This document shows positions 39,485 to 53,030 of a stretch of 64,000 bases of DNA, piece after piece. The translations under genes were made by a program, and so were the position numbers. This DNA comes from Bettongia penicillata ogilbyi (lineage: Eukaryota; Chordata; Mammalia; Diprotodontia; Potoroidae). The notes below the pieces were generated by a model. That model searched no databases, was not told where the DNA came from, and was given only the letters and a program-made list of their open reading frames with translations. The DNA is taken from assembly GCA_023548195.1 (NCBI GenBank), contig JAJHZJ010000121.1, positions 4,808,180 through 4,872,179 on the forward strand, given 5' to 3'. Within the stretch, counting starts at the first letter, position 1; each line of letters begins with the position of its first letter.

Positions 39485-40559
39485 CTGTAAAATTTAAAGA
39501 AGGTGATTTTAGACCCAATGCATACCATATTGGCAAATAGTACAAGTAACATTATTAAAGATTTGTACAAAGGTTACTTTTCATGAAAGGATCTCAAAAC
39601 AGATCTAAGACCAGTATTAGTTGTACCATATATTGAATGACTGTACCTTTTGATTCTATCAATTTTTCTCAGTCATCTAGGAAGGGAACAGCAGAAAATT
39701 TCCCCTGAGAACTTTCAAATAAATAGGAGCAATTTTTAGCTGCCTGAGAGTCTTGGCATTGAAAAATAGTCCACAGTTCTGCAAAATATTCACTCTTGTG
39801 ACCCACGAGATAAATACATGGAGATGATATATCTATATGAACCATACTTCAGTGCTGTATTCATTCTGTAGAATAGAAAATGTCTCCCTGTCCTTGTATT
39901 ACAGCCTAGATTGGTATACCACCATTAATCTGAATAAATTGTTTAGGTCCAAATTCTTGTGAAAAGAGAAGATGAGTTTCCAAAGTTTCTCATGAACCAG
40001 TTAGTCTATGATTGATTCTGAGAAGATAGAAAAAATAACCCTGGAGAGCTATTTTGTGAATTGCCTAAAATCCTAAGTCCTCATAGCCTAGCTCATTTGC
40101 TGTGGGGTCATTTGAAGAAGATGGGCAACTGTAAGATAGATAAGTGCTTGGAGTATGATTAGCCCAAGTTTGGGATTAAACACTGAGTGGGCAGAAAGAG
40201 TGCTAGGAGGACAAAGTGAAGCATGTGTCTCAGCAGAAGGGAATCATCTTAAATGCAGTAGCTGTAGGGGATTGACTGAATATGCTAGAAGAGAGAAACT
40301 AGCAACTCTGTTGTTGCTGGATCACCAACCAATAAAGTATTTATTGGATACCTAGGATGGATAATAAATCCAGCACTCTGTTCAGTCCTATTAGAAAACA
40401 TGGAATACATTCAAATTCTCCATCAACCACATGCAGTAAGCAACCTCTCCTGAGATTCATGCAGATATATTACCCAGTGAGATCATGCTGGCTATTATTC
40501 ATCAACCCTAAGGTTCTGCTCCTTCCTTTCCCAATGAGTTCAGTGCCTGAGTGATAGGT

Positions 40560-41300
40560 TTTTTTCCTCTTCCCTGTATCCTGCTCTCCTCCTAAGGGAC
40601 TTTAACATTCATAACGATGCTTCCTCAAATGCTTTAACTTCCCATGTCCTCAATCTATTTAGCTCTTACATCCTGTTCCTCTGCTCCACCTTGGATTACA
40701 CACAAAGATGGTCAAGTTCTAGATCTTGGCATCACCAATAAATGTTCACTTCCACGTTTTTGAACTCTGAAATTTCTTGAACTGATGATAATCTCTTACC
40801 ATTATGTTCAGCCACCATTCCCATCATATCTTGGTTCTTTCCAAGGCTCTGGTTTGGCTACATTCTTTTCCCTTTCCTATCTTTACCCTTTGCTAAACCA
40901 ATGCAATTCCACATCTCTCTCATTCTTGACCCCTTGATGCATTATCCTGTTACTGATCATGGCATTGTTCTCCAATAATAAACTGCTCGGACCAAATATC
41001 TTCTTTCTATGCTGCTGAATGAGGATGGAGAAAAATCAAGAATCACATGCACTCTTCTGAGAACTCCCTGAAGGAAGGCAAACATTCTATTCCTTCCTAA
41101 CTGACTTACCATTCTCCTACAATAGCTATTCTGATCTTTCTTGTATCCCCTCAAGCCTTCCATGGGCTTACATAACTGCAACAACCCCAGTCACTGAGAA
41201 ATTTTGTCTCAAACTTCTCCAAAAATTGAGGCCATTCACTAAGAGCTCCCTCTTGTCTGCATCCCCTTGTTGACATCATTCAGGCATCTTCCACTACCAG
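40560..41300 (+). repeat. L2 LINE, endonuclease-region remains
   Basis: Plus-strand text ctaagggactttaacattca and ttggattacacacaaagatg reads as degraded DFN and S-x-LD motifs of an L2 apurinic endonuclease. Stops interrupt every frame. Confidence 0.6.
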
Positions 41301-41555
41301 TGTTTCCAGATTCTTACAGATGTTAATCCTTGGGATTCAGAAATTTAAAAAAAATCAGAATTCCTGGAAATTCTCAGGAATTCCCCAAATAATAACTTAT
41401 TCTGTATTTCAATAATATATTTACATGTCTTAAAATAATAATGAGTGACCATAATAACAATGAATCATTTTTCTATGATAGGGATTATATTAGAAGTTTC
41501 TGAGGTTTTCTATAAAAATGACATAACAATAAATATGTGGTTTATTATTATGATA

Positions 41556-41815
41556 ATAACAGGACATCTAGGTGCAATGGATAGATTGCTGGACCAGGAG
41601 TCAGGAAAACTCAACTTCCTGAGTTCAAATCTGGCCTCAGATACTTACTAGATGTGTCACTCTGGGGAAATCATTTAACCCTGTTTGCCTTAATTTTCCT
41701 ATCTGCAAAATGAGCTAGAGAAGAAAATGGCAAACTACTCTAGTATCTTGCCTAAGAAAATTCCAAATGTGGTCATGAAGAGCTGGACATAACAGAAAAC
41801 AACTGAAATGATTAT
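41556..41815 (+). repeat. tRNA-derived SINE with BovB-like tail
   Basis: Near full length: catctaggtgcaatggatag (A box), gagttcaaatctggcctcag (B box), gaaaatggcaaactactcta, gaagagctggacataacaga. Confidence 0.9.
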
Positions 41816-42199
41816 GAGTCGATATATTGTGACAATATATTTCTAACCTTTTTCATTCTCTCTTTACTCATTATTATGGATAGCTAAAATGAGTTTGAAA
41901 AATATTATATAGTAGTATTTATAAAGAACTGTAGTCTATAGCAAATATTCAAGCTCTGGAAAATGTCAGTGAACATTACTGATCAGTACTTTTAAAATGT
42001 AACATTCAGATTTCATAGCAAGGTTAATACTGCTACACAGAATCACATATTGAAATAGTTAACGTAAGGACTTATTTTTGATTCCCAAATTTGTTATTTC
42101 TTGGAACAACACTCATAGGGTTTGTGTAAAGTACATTATGCATAAAAAGTTACTAATTAATTATTTGCAAGAATGATTCACTGTAAGCAAGTTTGTCAA

Positions 42200-42500
42200 C
42201 AAACATCTGTTAAGTGTCTACTATATAAAAGGTATTGTACTAAGCTCAGGGGGTACAAATAAAAATTAAAACAAAGACAGTTCTTGCTTCTAAGGTGCTT
42301 AGTGAGGAAGACTAATCATTAATGGAAAAGGTGGGGGGAAGGAAGATAAGAGGCCAGAAGGAGTTTAGCTGGTGAGAAATGGGGAGAAAATTCCAGTCGA
42401 ATAGTCCAGTCAGAAGGACAGAGCGTATTGATAAGATAAGAGTACCAGAAGATTCAATCTTATAGCACACTGAGATTTTCCCATGGCTAGTCTCTTGGGG
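42200..42500 (-). repeat. L2 LINE 3' portion
   Basis: ctgttaagtgtctactatat, actaagctcagggggtacaa and agagcgtattgataagataa follow the pattern of the other copies. Confidence 0.55.
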
Positions 42501-42949
42501 AAGAAAGGTATGGATGGAGCATTACAGAGAAGTCCAAAAGCAGTGTAGATGGTGGAAAATAGGGAGCAGCAGACAACGTCACAAATACACACTTATACAT
42601 GGCAAGAATGACCAGGAAGATTGACTGGGTTGTGACTGCTCTTCTCTTATCTGCTCTTGTTCCAGTTCCCAAAAATGTTTAACTTGACTTTCAACTCCAC
42701 ACATTTCCTGCTCTTGCTTTTGGCTTGACCTTGATAGATTCCTTTGAGTCAGTAATATTTCTATATTAATTGTCAACCTTGAATTCTAACATGAAAATTA
42801 TAATAATTTCTTTTTTCTGATGTCTTGACCATCTTATCTCAGGTTTCAGGATTTGGAAAGAACATGTAAATTTCCCATGAAATGCCAAGAAGGAATTCCT
42901 GCACGGGAATACTATCTTCTTAACTTTCATCTCAGACAAAGACTTGGGT

Positions 42950-43665
42950 CTTTTCCATTCAGAACTACCCCCTCTAAATTCACCTTTGGTAGCCATCCCA
43001 TTCCAACTTCTCTATTTAATTGCTCCTACTTTCTCTCCCTCTTATCTTCAAACTCTCCTCTCTGCCTACAAACATTCTCATGTTTACCCTCATCTTGAAA
43101 AACAAAGCAAAACAATCCTCTCATTTGATCCTACCTTTCCTAATAACTAATGTGTGTCTTGGGTAACTAGGTGTCATGGTGGATAGTGATGGACCTAGAA
43201 TCAGAAAGACTGATGTTTATGAGTTCAAATCCGACCTCAGATACTTACTAGTAGTATTATCCTGGGCAAGTCATTTAACCCTGTTTTCCTCTGCTTCCTT
43301 ATCTGTAAAATGAACTGGAGAAGGAAATGGCAAACCACTTCAGTATCTTTGCCAACAAACCACAAATGGGTTATAAAGCATCAGACAGGACTGAAAGGAC
43401 TAAACAATGATAATAACAGTTATCTTCCCTTTCATGCCTAATATCCTTCTATGGTAAGTGCCTCCACTTTCCCTACATTCACTCTTTTCTGAACCCTTTA
43501 TCACGTGACTTCCAACTCCACTATTCAACTGAAACAACCCTCCTAAAATGACCTCTAAATTGCCAAATGTGTGGATTTTCTTTTCAATCTTGCTGTTCCC
43601 CAACCTCTCTGCAGCATTTGAAGCTGATGGCCTTCTTCTGGAAGCCTTTTCCTTGCTAAATGCTA
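42950..43665 (+). repeat. L2 LINE reverse-transcriptase-region remains, split by a SINE
   Basis: 42950-43155: ctctctgcctacaaacattc and ctcatttgatcctacctttc. 43415-43665: cctctctgcagcatttgaag, a degraded LSAAFD motif of the L2 reverse transcriptase. The SINE at 43160-43412 separates them. Confidence 0.65.
43160..43412 (+). repeat. tRNA-derived SINE with BovB-like tail
   Basis: gagttcaaatccgacctcag, gggcaagtcatttaaccctg, gagaaggaaatggcaaacca. taataac on both sides may be its target duplication. Confidence 0.9.
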
Positions 43666-43689
43666 GCACACGTGAAACAATTTGCATGT

Positions 43690-43945
43690 AAAGACAGAAT
43701 CAGTAAGTTAACAAACCTCCTTTTTGCTAGGCACAGGGGGGATATGATGAAATCCAAATATCAGAAAAATAAAACAAAGAAAGAAACGTCCCTGATCCCA
43801 AAGAGCTCGCAGTCTAATGAGAAAATATGTAAGCAGCTATACAGTATACGTTGGAGACAATCCAAGAGCAAAGGAACTAGGATTAAGGTGAACTGGGAAG
43901 GGCTTCCGGTAATATGTAGGACCATATCAGTAAGTCCTGAACTAT
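43690..43945 (-). repeat. L2 LINE 3' portion
   Basis: tccctgatcccaaagagctc, agtctaatgagaaaatatgt, aaaggaactaggattaaggt. It directly follows an L2 piece of the opposite strand. Confidence 0.6.
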
Positions 43946-44744
43946 CTTGTGAAATAATTCCTTATGAGCAAAGATGCTGAAAATCTTTAAAAGCAATGTG
44001 AATATGCAAGAAATTGCAACAAGCTCTATGAGAGATGGTTTCATTCCATCAATAGTCCTGAGAAAAATGATTATTAATAGCTAATGAGGGGCACTGGCTC
44101 TGGAATCAGGAGGACATCGGTTCAGTCTTAAGTCTAAAACTAAAACTAAAAACCAAAACAAAACCCAAATTATTTGGCGAGATTCAATTCCCCCTCCCAC
44201 CTTTTTTTAAGCTTCATTTTAAGAAGCTAAAAAGTTGAGCTCCTGAAAGTTGAGATAACTTTCCCCTCTATCCCGACCCCACCCAGGTGGGGCAGTCATT
44301 GTACTCTACTCAGCTTTGGGTGGGGATAAATTCTTTGAATAGATTGTCCAAGGCTGGAGCTTAAAAGTAAATGATGTATTCAAGTCCAGTCCATCATTGT
44401 AATACTCTCTTTAAATTGTTAACCAAACAGAGTTGAATGCCACTGTGGGGAACATACCTCTTCCAGAAGGGCATACAAACCCTGAGCCCTATGGTGATGG
44501 TCTTTTGCCTAAGAGAGAGATGGTCAAATGACCATCCTTTAATTAATTAATTAGTAATATTATTATAATGCTGGCATTATTAATAAAATGATAAAATGAT
44601 TATCTAGAAATTATATCTCATAAACATTTTTAAATGCCACCGTACCATGTGGGTATACTTGGGAAAGAATTGCTAGTAACAGGTTGGTCTTTTCAACTAC
44701 ACCTGGAAACATAAAATAGTGCCATCTTTGACCACAGTAAAGTA

Positions 44745-44925
44745 TAAAAAATTCTAGTCTTGGAATCGAGGACCTGAAGTTGAATTCAGCTTCTATCACT
44801 TTTTGCAAGTCTTTAACAGTCTGGCCCTCAATTTCCTTATCTACAATATGAATGTTGTAGCAGATAACAATTGAGGTTCCTTAGCACTCTAGATGATGAT
44901 CATATGATCTGTCTGGTTAGATGAT
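44745..44925 (+). repeat. MIR SINE
   Basis: ttgcaagtctttaacagtct, ctcaatttccttatctacaa and the 3' end ttccttagcactctagatga. Confidence 0.65.
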
Positions 44926-45018
44926 TTTTCATGTTCATTCCAGTTCTCTATTTCTAACACATCCTGTGAAAAAAAGACACCAAAACCAGTTTAGGATAAA
45001 AGATGATTAAACATGGAA

Positions 45019-45290
45019 GAGGGCAGCCAGGTGGCACAGTACATAGAGCCCTGTGGTTGAATTCTGGAAGACTCATCTTCTGAGTTAAAATCAGGCTTAA
45101 GACACTTACTAGCTGTGTGACCCTGGGTAAGTCACTTCACCTTATTCGCCTCAATTTCTCAAATATAAAATAAGCTGTAAGGAGAAAGGCAAACCATTCC
45201 ATTATCTTTGATTAGAAAACCCCAAATAGGATTGCAAGGAGCTGTATGCCACTGGAAAGACAGAATAACAATAACAAACATAAAAAACAC
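45019..45290 (+). repeat. tRNA-derived SINE with BovB-like tail
   Basis: gggcagccaggtggcacagt, ctagctgtgtgaccctgggt, ggagaaaggcaaaccattcc. Confidence 0.9.
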
Positions 45291-45344
45291 AGCCCATAAT
45301 GGGTATGGTAACAGCTTTGATAGTAGAAAATTCTGTTAATTGAA

Positions 45345-45620
45345 CAGTACTTGACACCTCAGTATGCCTTTAAAGTTTGCAAACACTTTTAATACGTTAT
45401 CTCATTCATGTAAATTATCTCATTTGACTTCTGGAATAACCCTGTGAAAGAGATGTTACAGCTATTATCACTCCCATTTTACAGATGAGGAAACTAAAGG
45501 TGAGCCAGGTTAAGGTCACTTGTCCACAGTCACACAAGTAGTAAGTGTCTGAGGTGGGATTCAGATGCAGGCTTTCCCCATACACAGTCTACTATTCTAT
45601 CCTGTATATCCTATTGCCTC
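45345..45620 (-). repeat. CORE-SINE
   Basis: tttaaagtttgcaaacactt, attttacagatgaggaaact and cacagtcacacaagtagtaa on the plus strand. Confidence 0.85.
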
Positions 45621-45649
45621 ACTAGAGAACTGTATGACAAATAAATCTG

Positions 45650-45935
45650 TGGAAAAGAAAGGATCAGAGAACATAATTTATTTAGACTTCCAAAAGCCTT
45701 TGGCAGGAATCCATAGAAAGGGTGTTTAAAAAAATGGAACTACCCTGGGATTAGGGACAATGTTTTCTCACAGAGAAGGAACTGGCTCAGAGACAGGAAA
45801 CAAGGGTGACCTTTAGCGGTGGCTTAACTTCTCTGGCCTGACATCAAGGGAAATATTCGCTCTATCTTGCTAGATTATTGAAATCTTTGTCAATGATGGA
45901 AAGACCGAGCAGGATGGAATATGGTCATTAGAGTC
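45650..45935 (+). repeat. CR1/L3 LINE reverse-transcriptase fragment
   Basis: tttatttagacttccaaaag (a degraded LDFxKAFD-like motif) and aatctttgtcaatgatggaa. Frames are broken. Confidence 0.6.
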
Positions 45936-47825
45936 ATCATGGCAGTTCATCTATTATTAAAAACACATGCACGCACACACACACTCAGAATCAAGGCCAG
46001 TCAAGACTACAGGAACATTTCAGGTACACGTATTGGGAGTACAAGTCGTACATTTGTGTTTCTATCCACACTTGGGAAATAAGCAAAGCCATCCTCAAAG
46101 GGCGATGACATGTTTCAGTCACCTTCTCCTTACTGAAAGGTGGCAGTCTGAATTCAATCAAGGAAGTGATTGAGCTATTGAATCTTATAGCAATTTTCTT
46201 CCTGTTAGATAAAACCTTTTTTTCCATGGACCGAGGACATGTTATGCTTTTTGTCACATTATGTAAGCCACATGTGCTAAAATACTACTCTTTTCTGTTC
46301 CCCTTGTTTGCAAAGATAAAAAGTGGGGAAAACGAGTTACCTGTGAGAACATTAGCATTATTTTCCTGTTGTTACTTATTTCACCAAGTAAGTACAAATA
46401 TGGATATTTACAAGGTAGCAGCAATATAAATGTTTCTATAGAAGACTTTCTGATGTTACACATGTTCTTGGGCTTTAAACAGATTGCACTGGGGAAAAGC
46501 TTGAACAGAAGGGAAAATGGCAGTTACAAATGCTTAAATAGGTAGGTAAAATATTATAATTTTACTGATAGTGTCTTTTTCTAGAGAACAACAACAAATT
46601 ACAGCAATTTCCTCATTTATTATAGTAGCTTCTCACAATGCTTTAGTAAAAGCTGATAGTCATCATTTAGCAATGAATATTCATAAATAATATCAGAGTC
46701 CTCTAGACTGCTGGAGAGTCTGGGTTTGTACTAACTACTCTGCAGTGCCATCTTCTGCTTCTGAATGATACTACTTGTCACTGAAGAGGTGAGAGAAATG
46801 ACTACATAATTTTTAAAAATGCAAGGCTTGATTTGAGAAACAGCTTAAGATAAACTGACAATACTGTGTGAATGACAACGCTGATTACTCTGAGACTGAT
46901 TACTGAGATAGCTATAATGGAACCCAATCGATGCAAGGTATAAAAGCATCCCAGAAGGAGCACTTTTATGGAAAATTGGAATGCATTTTATACAGGCAGG
47001 CTATAGATTAACAAGATAAAAACTTTTTTTTGTTCTATGACTTCACATGTTCAGTTCATTATTTTAAACTAAATGTATAGAAAATACGTTGCTTAAATGG
47101 CCAACTGATGCACTCAAAGGGTCAACTCAAGTGTATTTGAATATAACTTTTTCATTCTTAAACATGTATTTGAAAATCATGATAATGCTGAAAGAATTTT
47201 AACTCTACATTATTGGCATAGGTTTGTACATAGATAAAGACTGTTTTAGCTTTAGGATGCAGAAGGGCAATTGTATTCTATTGGACATAGTAATTAATGT
47301 GGAAGTTACTTCATTTTTGCAATTTTAAAGAGCTGAAATCTGAATATGTTAAGTATTTATTTAAGATTTTGATAACCAACAAATATGAACCTTGACCATT
47401 TTTCTAACTTAATGTAGCCTAAGATTTTGTTAGCCTTTTTTGGCCACATGTCACACTACTGATTCAAATTGAACTCACAATTTTGTAAAATCTCAGGGGG
47501 AAATCCATTATGGTTAGGTTTCTAACCCATAAATCTTAGATCATATAGTTAAGTCTTGAAAATAACCATAGAAATCTACATTAACTTCTCATGTCCATAT
47601 TTCACTCAACTCAGGATTCATAGGAACTACTTGGCTCAATGTGGGATTTATTGGATAAGTATAATCTCAGTTGTTTATTCATTATCAGTTGGGAACCTCT
47701 TGTATTGTATTTCAGTTTGCATCAAGCCCTAGGCACCATGGAAGATGGAGTTCCTAAATATAGGTGCTTTTATCTGCCATACAGCACATCAGGACAGTTA
47801 AGCTTGCTCTCATTGAATCTCTCTT

Positions 47826-48062
47826 GAAGGAAGGAAGGAAGGAATAAAGAAAAGAAGGAAACCGACATTTATTAATGCTTACATGAACCAGTTATCTTTG
47901 CTAAATGCTTTATAAATATTAATAGTCCTTTGAGGTAAGATACTATTATTAGGCACTTTTTACAAGTGAGGAAACTAAGGCAGACAGGTTATGTGACTTG
48001 CCCACAATCTCACACCTGAGACTCCATGCCCAGTGCTCTATCTATGGTGCCACCTAGCTGCT
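47826..48062 (-). repeat. AAGG tract and CORE-SINE
   Basis: gaaggaaggaaggaaggaat at 47826-47845, followed by the SINE from about 47860: gtgaggaaactaaggcagac and tctatggtgccacctagctg. Confidence 0.85.
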
Positions 48063-48299
48063 AATCATATGAAGTTTGACTTATTCTAAGTTTCCAGACT
48101 TTTTTTGGATCCTAACTTTATCATTTGACTTGAGTGAAATCTCCCAACTTTCTTTGATATTCACATTTGATGAACATGTTGTTAGTACCTTCAGTGAGAC
48201 CATGATGAAAACACTGGCGTCATCAACCAGGGACAGGAGCGAATCCCTCTGGGGCACTCCACTAATGACTCATCTCTAATTTGATATTGACCAGTTTGT

Positions 48300-48620
48300 G
48301 ACTACAGCTAGGTGGTGCAGTGGACAGAGTACCAGTACAGAAGTCAGGAGGACCTGAGTTCAAATCTCACCTCAGGCACTTGACACCCACTAGCTGTGTG
48401 ACCTTGGGCAAGTCACTTAACCCCAATTGCCTCATCCTGGGTCATCTCCAGTCATCCTGATGAATATCTGGTTACTGGATTCAGATGGCTCTGGAGGAGA
48501 AGTGAGGCTGGTGACGTGCACAGCCCTCCCTCACTCAAAACAAAGTCAAGTGCAAATCATGTCATCATTTCTCTGATGGCATGGTCTTCTTCAGCAACAA
48601 AGGATGAACACACACTCTTT
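48300..48620 (+). repeat. tRNA-derived SINE, long RTE-tailed form
   Basis: acagctaggtggtgcagtgg, aagtcacttaaccccaattg, gtcatctccagtcatcctga, ccctccctcactcaaaacaa, tctgatggcatggtcttctt. It differs from the BovB-tailed form after the tRNA part. Confidence 0.9.
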
Positions 48621-50085
48621 GAGTAGAGTAATTCATTAAGATCTGAATCCAGTGGACAGTAACATCAGCTAGTCTAAGACTCTCCATTTTATTATCTAAG
48701 TTAGAATTTGCATAAGGGCAACCATTAGCCTGGTGCAGCCAAAGTCATCAGCTTCACCAGCTTGCATTTGAAAAAGAACTTTGATCATCTGAAATTTCAT
48801 CATCTGTTTTCTCAATTGATGGTCAGATTGGACTTTTTTCAGAAGAAACAGCTTCTTATGTTGCATAGAAGTATAAGGACAATTGAGAGATGTTACCTTG
48901 AGAAAGGATAGTCATGTCTTACCCAAAGAAGAAGATATCTGTCATGATAGGTGAATGGTAAGCAAGGTAAATGAAGCTCTGGGGTAATTTACTTGGTCCT
49001 GATGCTAGCTTCCAGGACTCTGATAGGAGTTTAAGGGAATTTATTCATCCCAACCTAAATATCATGCAGGACTGAGGAAGTTACTGCTGAGGAGGAACAA
49101 AATAGTCAAAAGGCAAAACTTTGACTTGGAGGACTCTGCTATGCTGGCTGAGTGTAACTATGGTTCTAAAGAGAGAGATAAAATAGCCTCTAGGTTTGGG
49201 AAAGTTCACAAAAGAGAGATAAAAATTGCCTTTGAGGAAAAAGAAACACCAACAGCTCAAGAGAACTCCAGCAAATGGTAGTGGTTCATCAAATAGCAGA
49301 GAAACAGCCCAGGATCAAATGTCAGCAGCTCAATGGAACAGAAGCAAGTGGCATCTTTGAAAGAGAAGTGGACATCATTGAGACACAGTGAATTGTTAGG
49401 AGACTGAGTAACAGAGTTCTGAAAATCGTTCCAGCTGGGTTGCAACCACAAAAGTTTGAGTTGCCTAAAGAGAGCTCTCTCTTCCCCCTACAACATGGTG
49501 ATCTGTGGGATACTGTGCCTCTTTGGATATGGAAGATATTTTCTACTTCTTATTAATTGAATGTCTTGTGTTTTGAATTAATGTGTCATCTTGCTTGGTC
49601 TGATACAAGGAGATAAATAGGGAAGAGAGGAAGATTAGAGGTGTTACTTGGAATAGATGACTATCCCCCAAATACCCTGAATGTGGGAGTTTCTGAAGCA
49701 GAGCAAACAGTAAGGGGAACCCGGGCTACATTTGTCTTTGTCAAGTAACTTGCTTAAATTCAGGTACATATCTAAAGCCTCTTCCAGAATAATGGTCTAG
49801 TTGTCCTGTTCTAAAAGGAAATGTCATTAGTCTGGGACAATTTGTTTTTTCTTAATTCATTCAAGCTTTAGTTAGCTCTCTCTGTAATAATAAATTCTAA
49901 AATTTTATCACGAGTTCAAATCAAGCTCACTAGTACAAAGTTTAAAAATGTTACCCTTTGTTTTGAATACCATTACAGTACTTGTCATTGTACAAGTTTG
50001 TAGCATGTTTTTTATTCTCTATGATTTTTAAAAGTTTATTGACAGTAGCTAAGTAGTCACATTGAATTCAGTTCAATAAAGAACC

Positions 50086-50330
50086 AGCAGCTAGGTGGCT
50101 GTGGATAGAGAACTGGGCCTAGAGTCAGGAAGACTCATCTTTCTGAGTTCAAATCTGGCCTCAGACACTTACTAGCTATGTGTCCCTGGGCAAGTCACTT
50201 CTCTCTATTTGCCTCAGTTTCCTCATTTGTCAAAGGAGCTGAAGAAGGAAATGGCAAACCACTATAGTATCTTTGCCAAGAAAACCCCAAATGGGGTCAT
50301 GAAGAATTGAACATGACTGAAAATAACAAC
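50086..50330 (+). repeat. tRNA-derived SINE with BovB-like tail
   Basis: cagcagctaggtggctgtgg, gagttcaaatctggcctcag, gaaggaaatggcaaaccact, aaaaccccaaatggggtcat. Confidence 0.92.
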
Positions 50331-50334
50331 AGAG

Positions 50335-50890
50335 ATTCACTGAGTACCTACTTACTTTCTGCCCTCAAGGAACTTATATTCTACTGGAAATTCTCATTTT
50401 ACTTTCTTTTTCTTGATCAATTCTGGGCCTAGATCATCTGTGGTATTTGTCCAAGATATATGGGTTATCTGACCGATCATATATCATAATCTTGACAAAT
50501 TACATTCTTAATTTACTTAATTTTTATTGTATATATTATTAAATTGAATTTGTTGGCTGATCATGGATGGATTTTATTAGAGGCCCTGTATTATTTGATG
50601 CAATGAAGGCAATGTCAACTGCACATAGAAAGATCTAGGATAATTTATTATTGGGAATTTTTCCAACTGTGCTTTGTGCAAGTATCTTCAAGAATGCTGA
50701 CAAACACCTTTGGCAACCAAGCATATGTAGTCCTATTTTATTCTTTGATTTCAGAGTGTTGTTCAATTAACCAAACAGTAAGCACTAAAGGCTTGCTAGG
50801 TGTCACAATGCTAGATGCTGGGAATGCAACAGAGAAAACAGCATACAAGCACACAAAAATAAATATAAAATGTATATCAAATCATTACAA
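50335..50890 (-). repeat. L2 3' leader fragments
   Basis: Two separate pieces: ctgccctcaaggaacttata at 50360-50400 and tgctaggtgtcacaatgcta at 50790-50850. The DNA between them is unclassified. Confidence 0.45.
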
Positions 50891-51857
50891 AATAATTGAG
50901 AGAGAGTTATCTAGCAAATGAGGTTTGCGTTTATCAAGGAATTCTGCATGATCTTAATATATGCATGGATGACAACTTGTCAGAGAAGAATCTTTATAGC
51001 TGAGTTTTGCTCTGCCAAGTCAAATGTTTATCTGTTGTCAACAAATAACAAATGTAGTAGCAGTTCTACACATTTTAGCCAATTGTGTAATTGTAAAGAT
51101 CCGGTGTACTATAGGCAATCAACTGTGAAAATCTTCCTCTTCCTTTCTTAGGTTTTCCCCAAGAATTCCCTTAATATATGCAAAGACCATATTTGTGGGA
51201 ACTCTCTTGAAATGAGAAAGTAGCCCTATAGGTTAGTAATTGCTAATGAGTTGCTGATTATTGCTAAAGTAATCTTTTAGTGAATGCTTGTTTCAGTATT
51301 GCTGATTTGAATACTCTGAGCAAACTCAAGAGTTTCTTCTTATCTTCCCTCTAATTTCAGATTTCAACTCCCTATTGACCATTTTATGCTTTCTTTCCAA
51401 GTCTAAGGATCATTTTCCTTGGAAGAGAAAATGGAAGCAGAGAAAAGCTATGTAGCTCTGTAATCTCTGCATAATTTATTTCCTGCCAGGAAAGATGTTT
51501 ATGAACTAAGACATTTGTATGTCAATGCCCAGAATAAGGGAAATAAAGTGAATTAAGTATCTTAGCATGAAGAGGTAAATGTGACTCTCTCTATATATAT
51601 AGATACATAAAGAAAATAAACATCTATCCCATTACAGTGTGGCAGAATGCAACTCAAAAGAAATATGTCAATTGAGGGGGTCTGCTTTTTTCAGAGAGAC
51701 TCAGTTAATGAGTTAATGGCTTCAGTTAAATGAAAGGGGTAATGGGACAATATTGTGCTTCGAGATTTTGTTTGAACATCTACAGACATGGAGAGGAAGG
51801 AGAGTGTGATTAAAACATTTGGGCATGAACTAAAAGAGAAAAACAAAAACCACACAA

Positions 51858-51960
51858 ATATTTAGTGCGTACTATATGCCAAGCTCTGTGCCAAGCACTT
51901 TACAAATGCTTTCTCATTTCATAATTCTGAGAGATTATTATCCCCTTTTAGACACAAAGA
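51858..51960 (-). repeat. CORE-SINE fragment
   Basis: tactatatgccaagctctgt, gccaagcactttacaaatgc. Confidence 0.7.
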
Positions 51961-52369
51961 GGGGATGCCCTGAACTTTGATTTTTATTTGATCAAATGCT
52001 CTTTGCCAAGGAGAATGGCAATGGCACTGGACTCCAGACTAGAAAAGAAAGGAAAAAAATGGATGGTAGGAAAGTGATACCCAAGATAAGGAAAGAAATA
52101 GTAATAGAGCACCTAGCTGACATTTGATAAGTTAAAATTGCCAGGCCAAGATGATTTGACTTCATCCTGAGGTATTGAAAAAACTAGCAGATTTGTTTCT
52201 TGAATCATTGTCAGCAGAATCTGAAACTGAAGAATGGGAAACGTGAGACAGGAGTAGAAAAGTGCATTTATTGCCCAGATTTTTCCAAAATGGAAAGAAA
52301 ATAAACTTTGAAAATTTAGGTCAGTGAACTTGATATATTGATTTCTGGCAACTTTTTGAAAGAAAAACT

Positions 52370-53030
52370 TTAAAAGAAAAACATAATAGACAATATCAAT
52401 AGCAAAAACGTCAAAAACCATTTGATTATCTTGATAGATACAGAAAAAGTTTTTTTGACAAAATACGACACTCATGACTATTAAAAACACTAGAAAACAT
52501 AGGAATAAATGGAGCTACCTTGACAATGAGTAGTATCTACCTAAAATCAATAGGAAGTATTATCTGTAATGGGGATAAGTTAGAAGCCTTCATAATAAAA
52601 TTATGAGTAAAGCAAAGATGTCCATTATTACCATTCTTACTCAGTATTGTATAGTAAGATGAGAGAAAGAAATTTAAGGAATAGGAATAGTCAAAGATGA
52701 AAGAAAACTATCACTCTTTGCAGATGATATGAAGGTATATTAGAGAATCCTAGAGAATCTGCTAAAAAAAAACTAGCTGAATAAATGAACAACTTTAGCA
52801 ACGTTTCAGATATAAAACAAACCCACATAAATCATCTCTCTCTTTCTATATATAATTATATGTATATGTATATGTATGTATGTGTGTGTGTGTGTGTGCG
52901 TGTGTATTACCAAGTCTGGCAGAAAGATGTAGAAAGAGAAACTCCATTTAAAATAACAACAAAGAACATTAAATACTTGGAAGGAAGAGGATTTGGAATT
53001 CAAATTTTTAAAAAATGAATGTCAATAATA
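52370..53030 (+). mobile_element. L1 fragment: ORF2 RT core plus 3' UTR, internally deleted
   Basis: ccatttgattatcttgatag through ctctttgcagatgatatgaa (the FADDM catalytic motif of L1 reverse transcriptase) and acccacataaatcatctctc, then a TATG/TG microsatellite (about 52855-52907), then directly the L1 3' tail ggatttggaattcaaatttt. The C-terminal part of ORF2 is missing. A frameshift and stops are present. Confidence 0.8.

Noticed and set aside
47826..47845. Short regular repeats as a CRISPR-like array
   Set aside because: Simple AAGG microsatellite with no spacers, in a vertebrate genome.
52855..52907. Frames through TATG/TG repeats as transmembrane peptides
   Set aside because: The open frames arise from the microsatellite itself.
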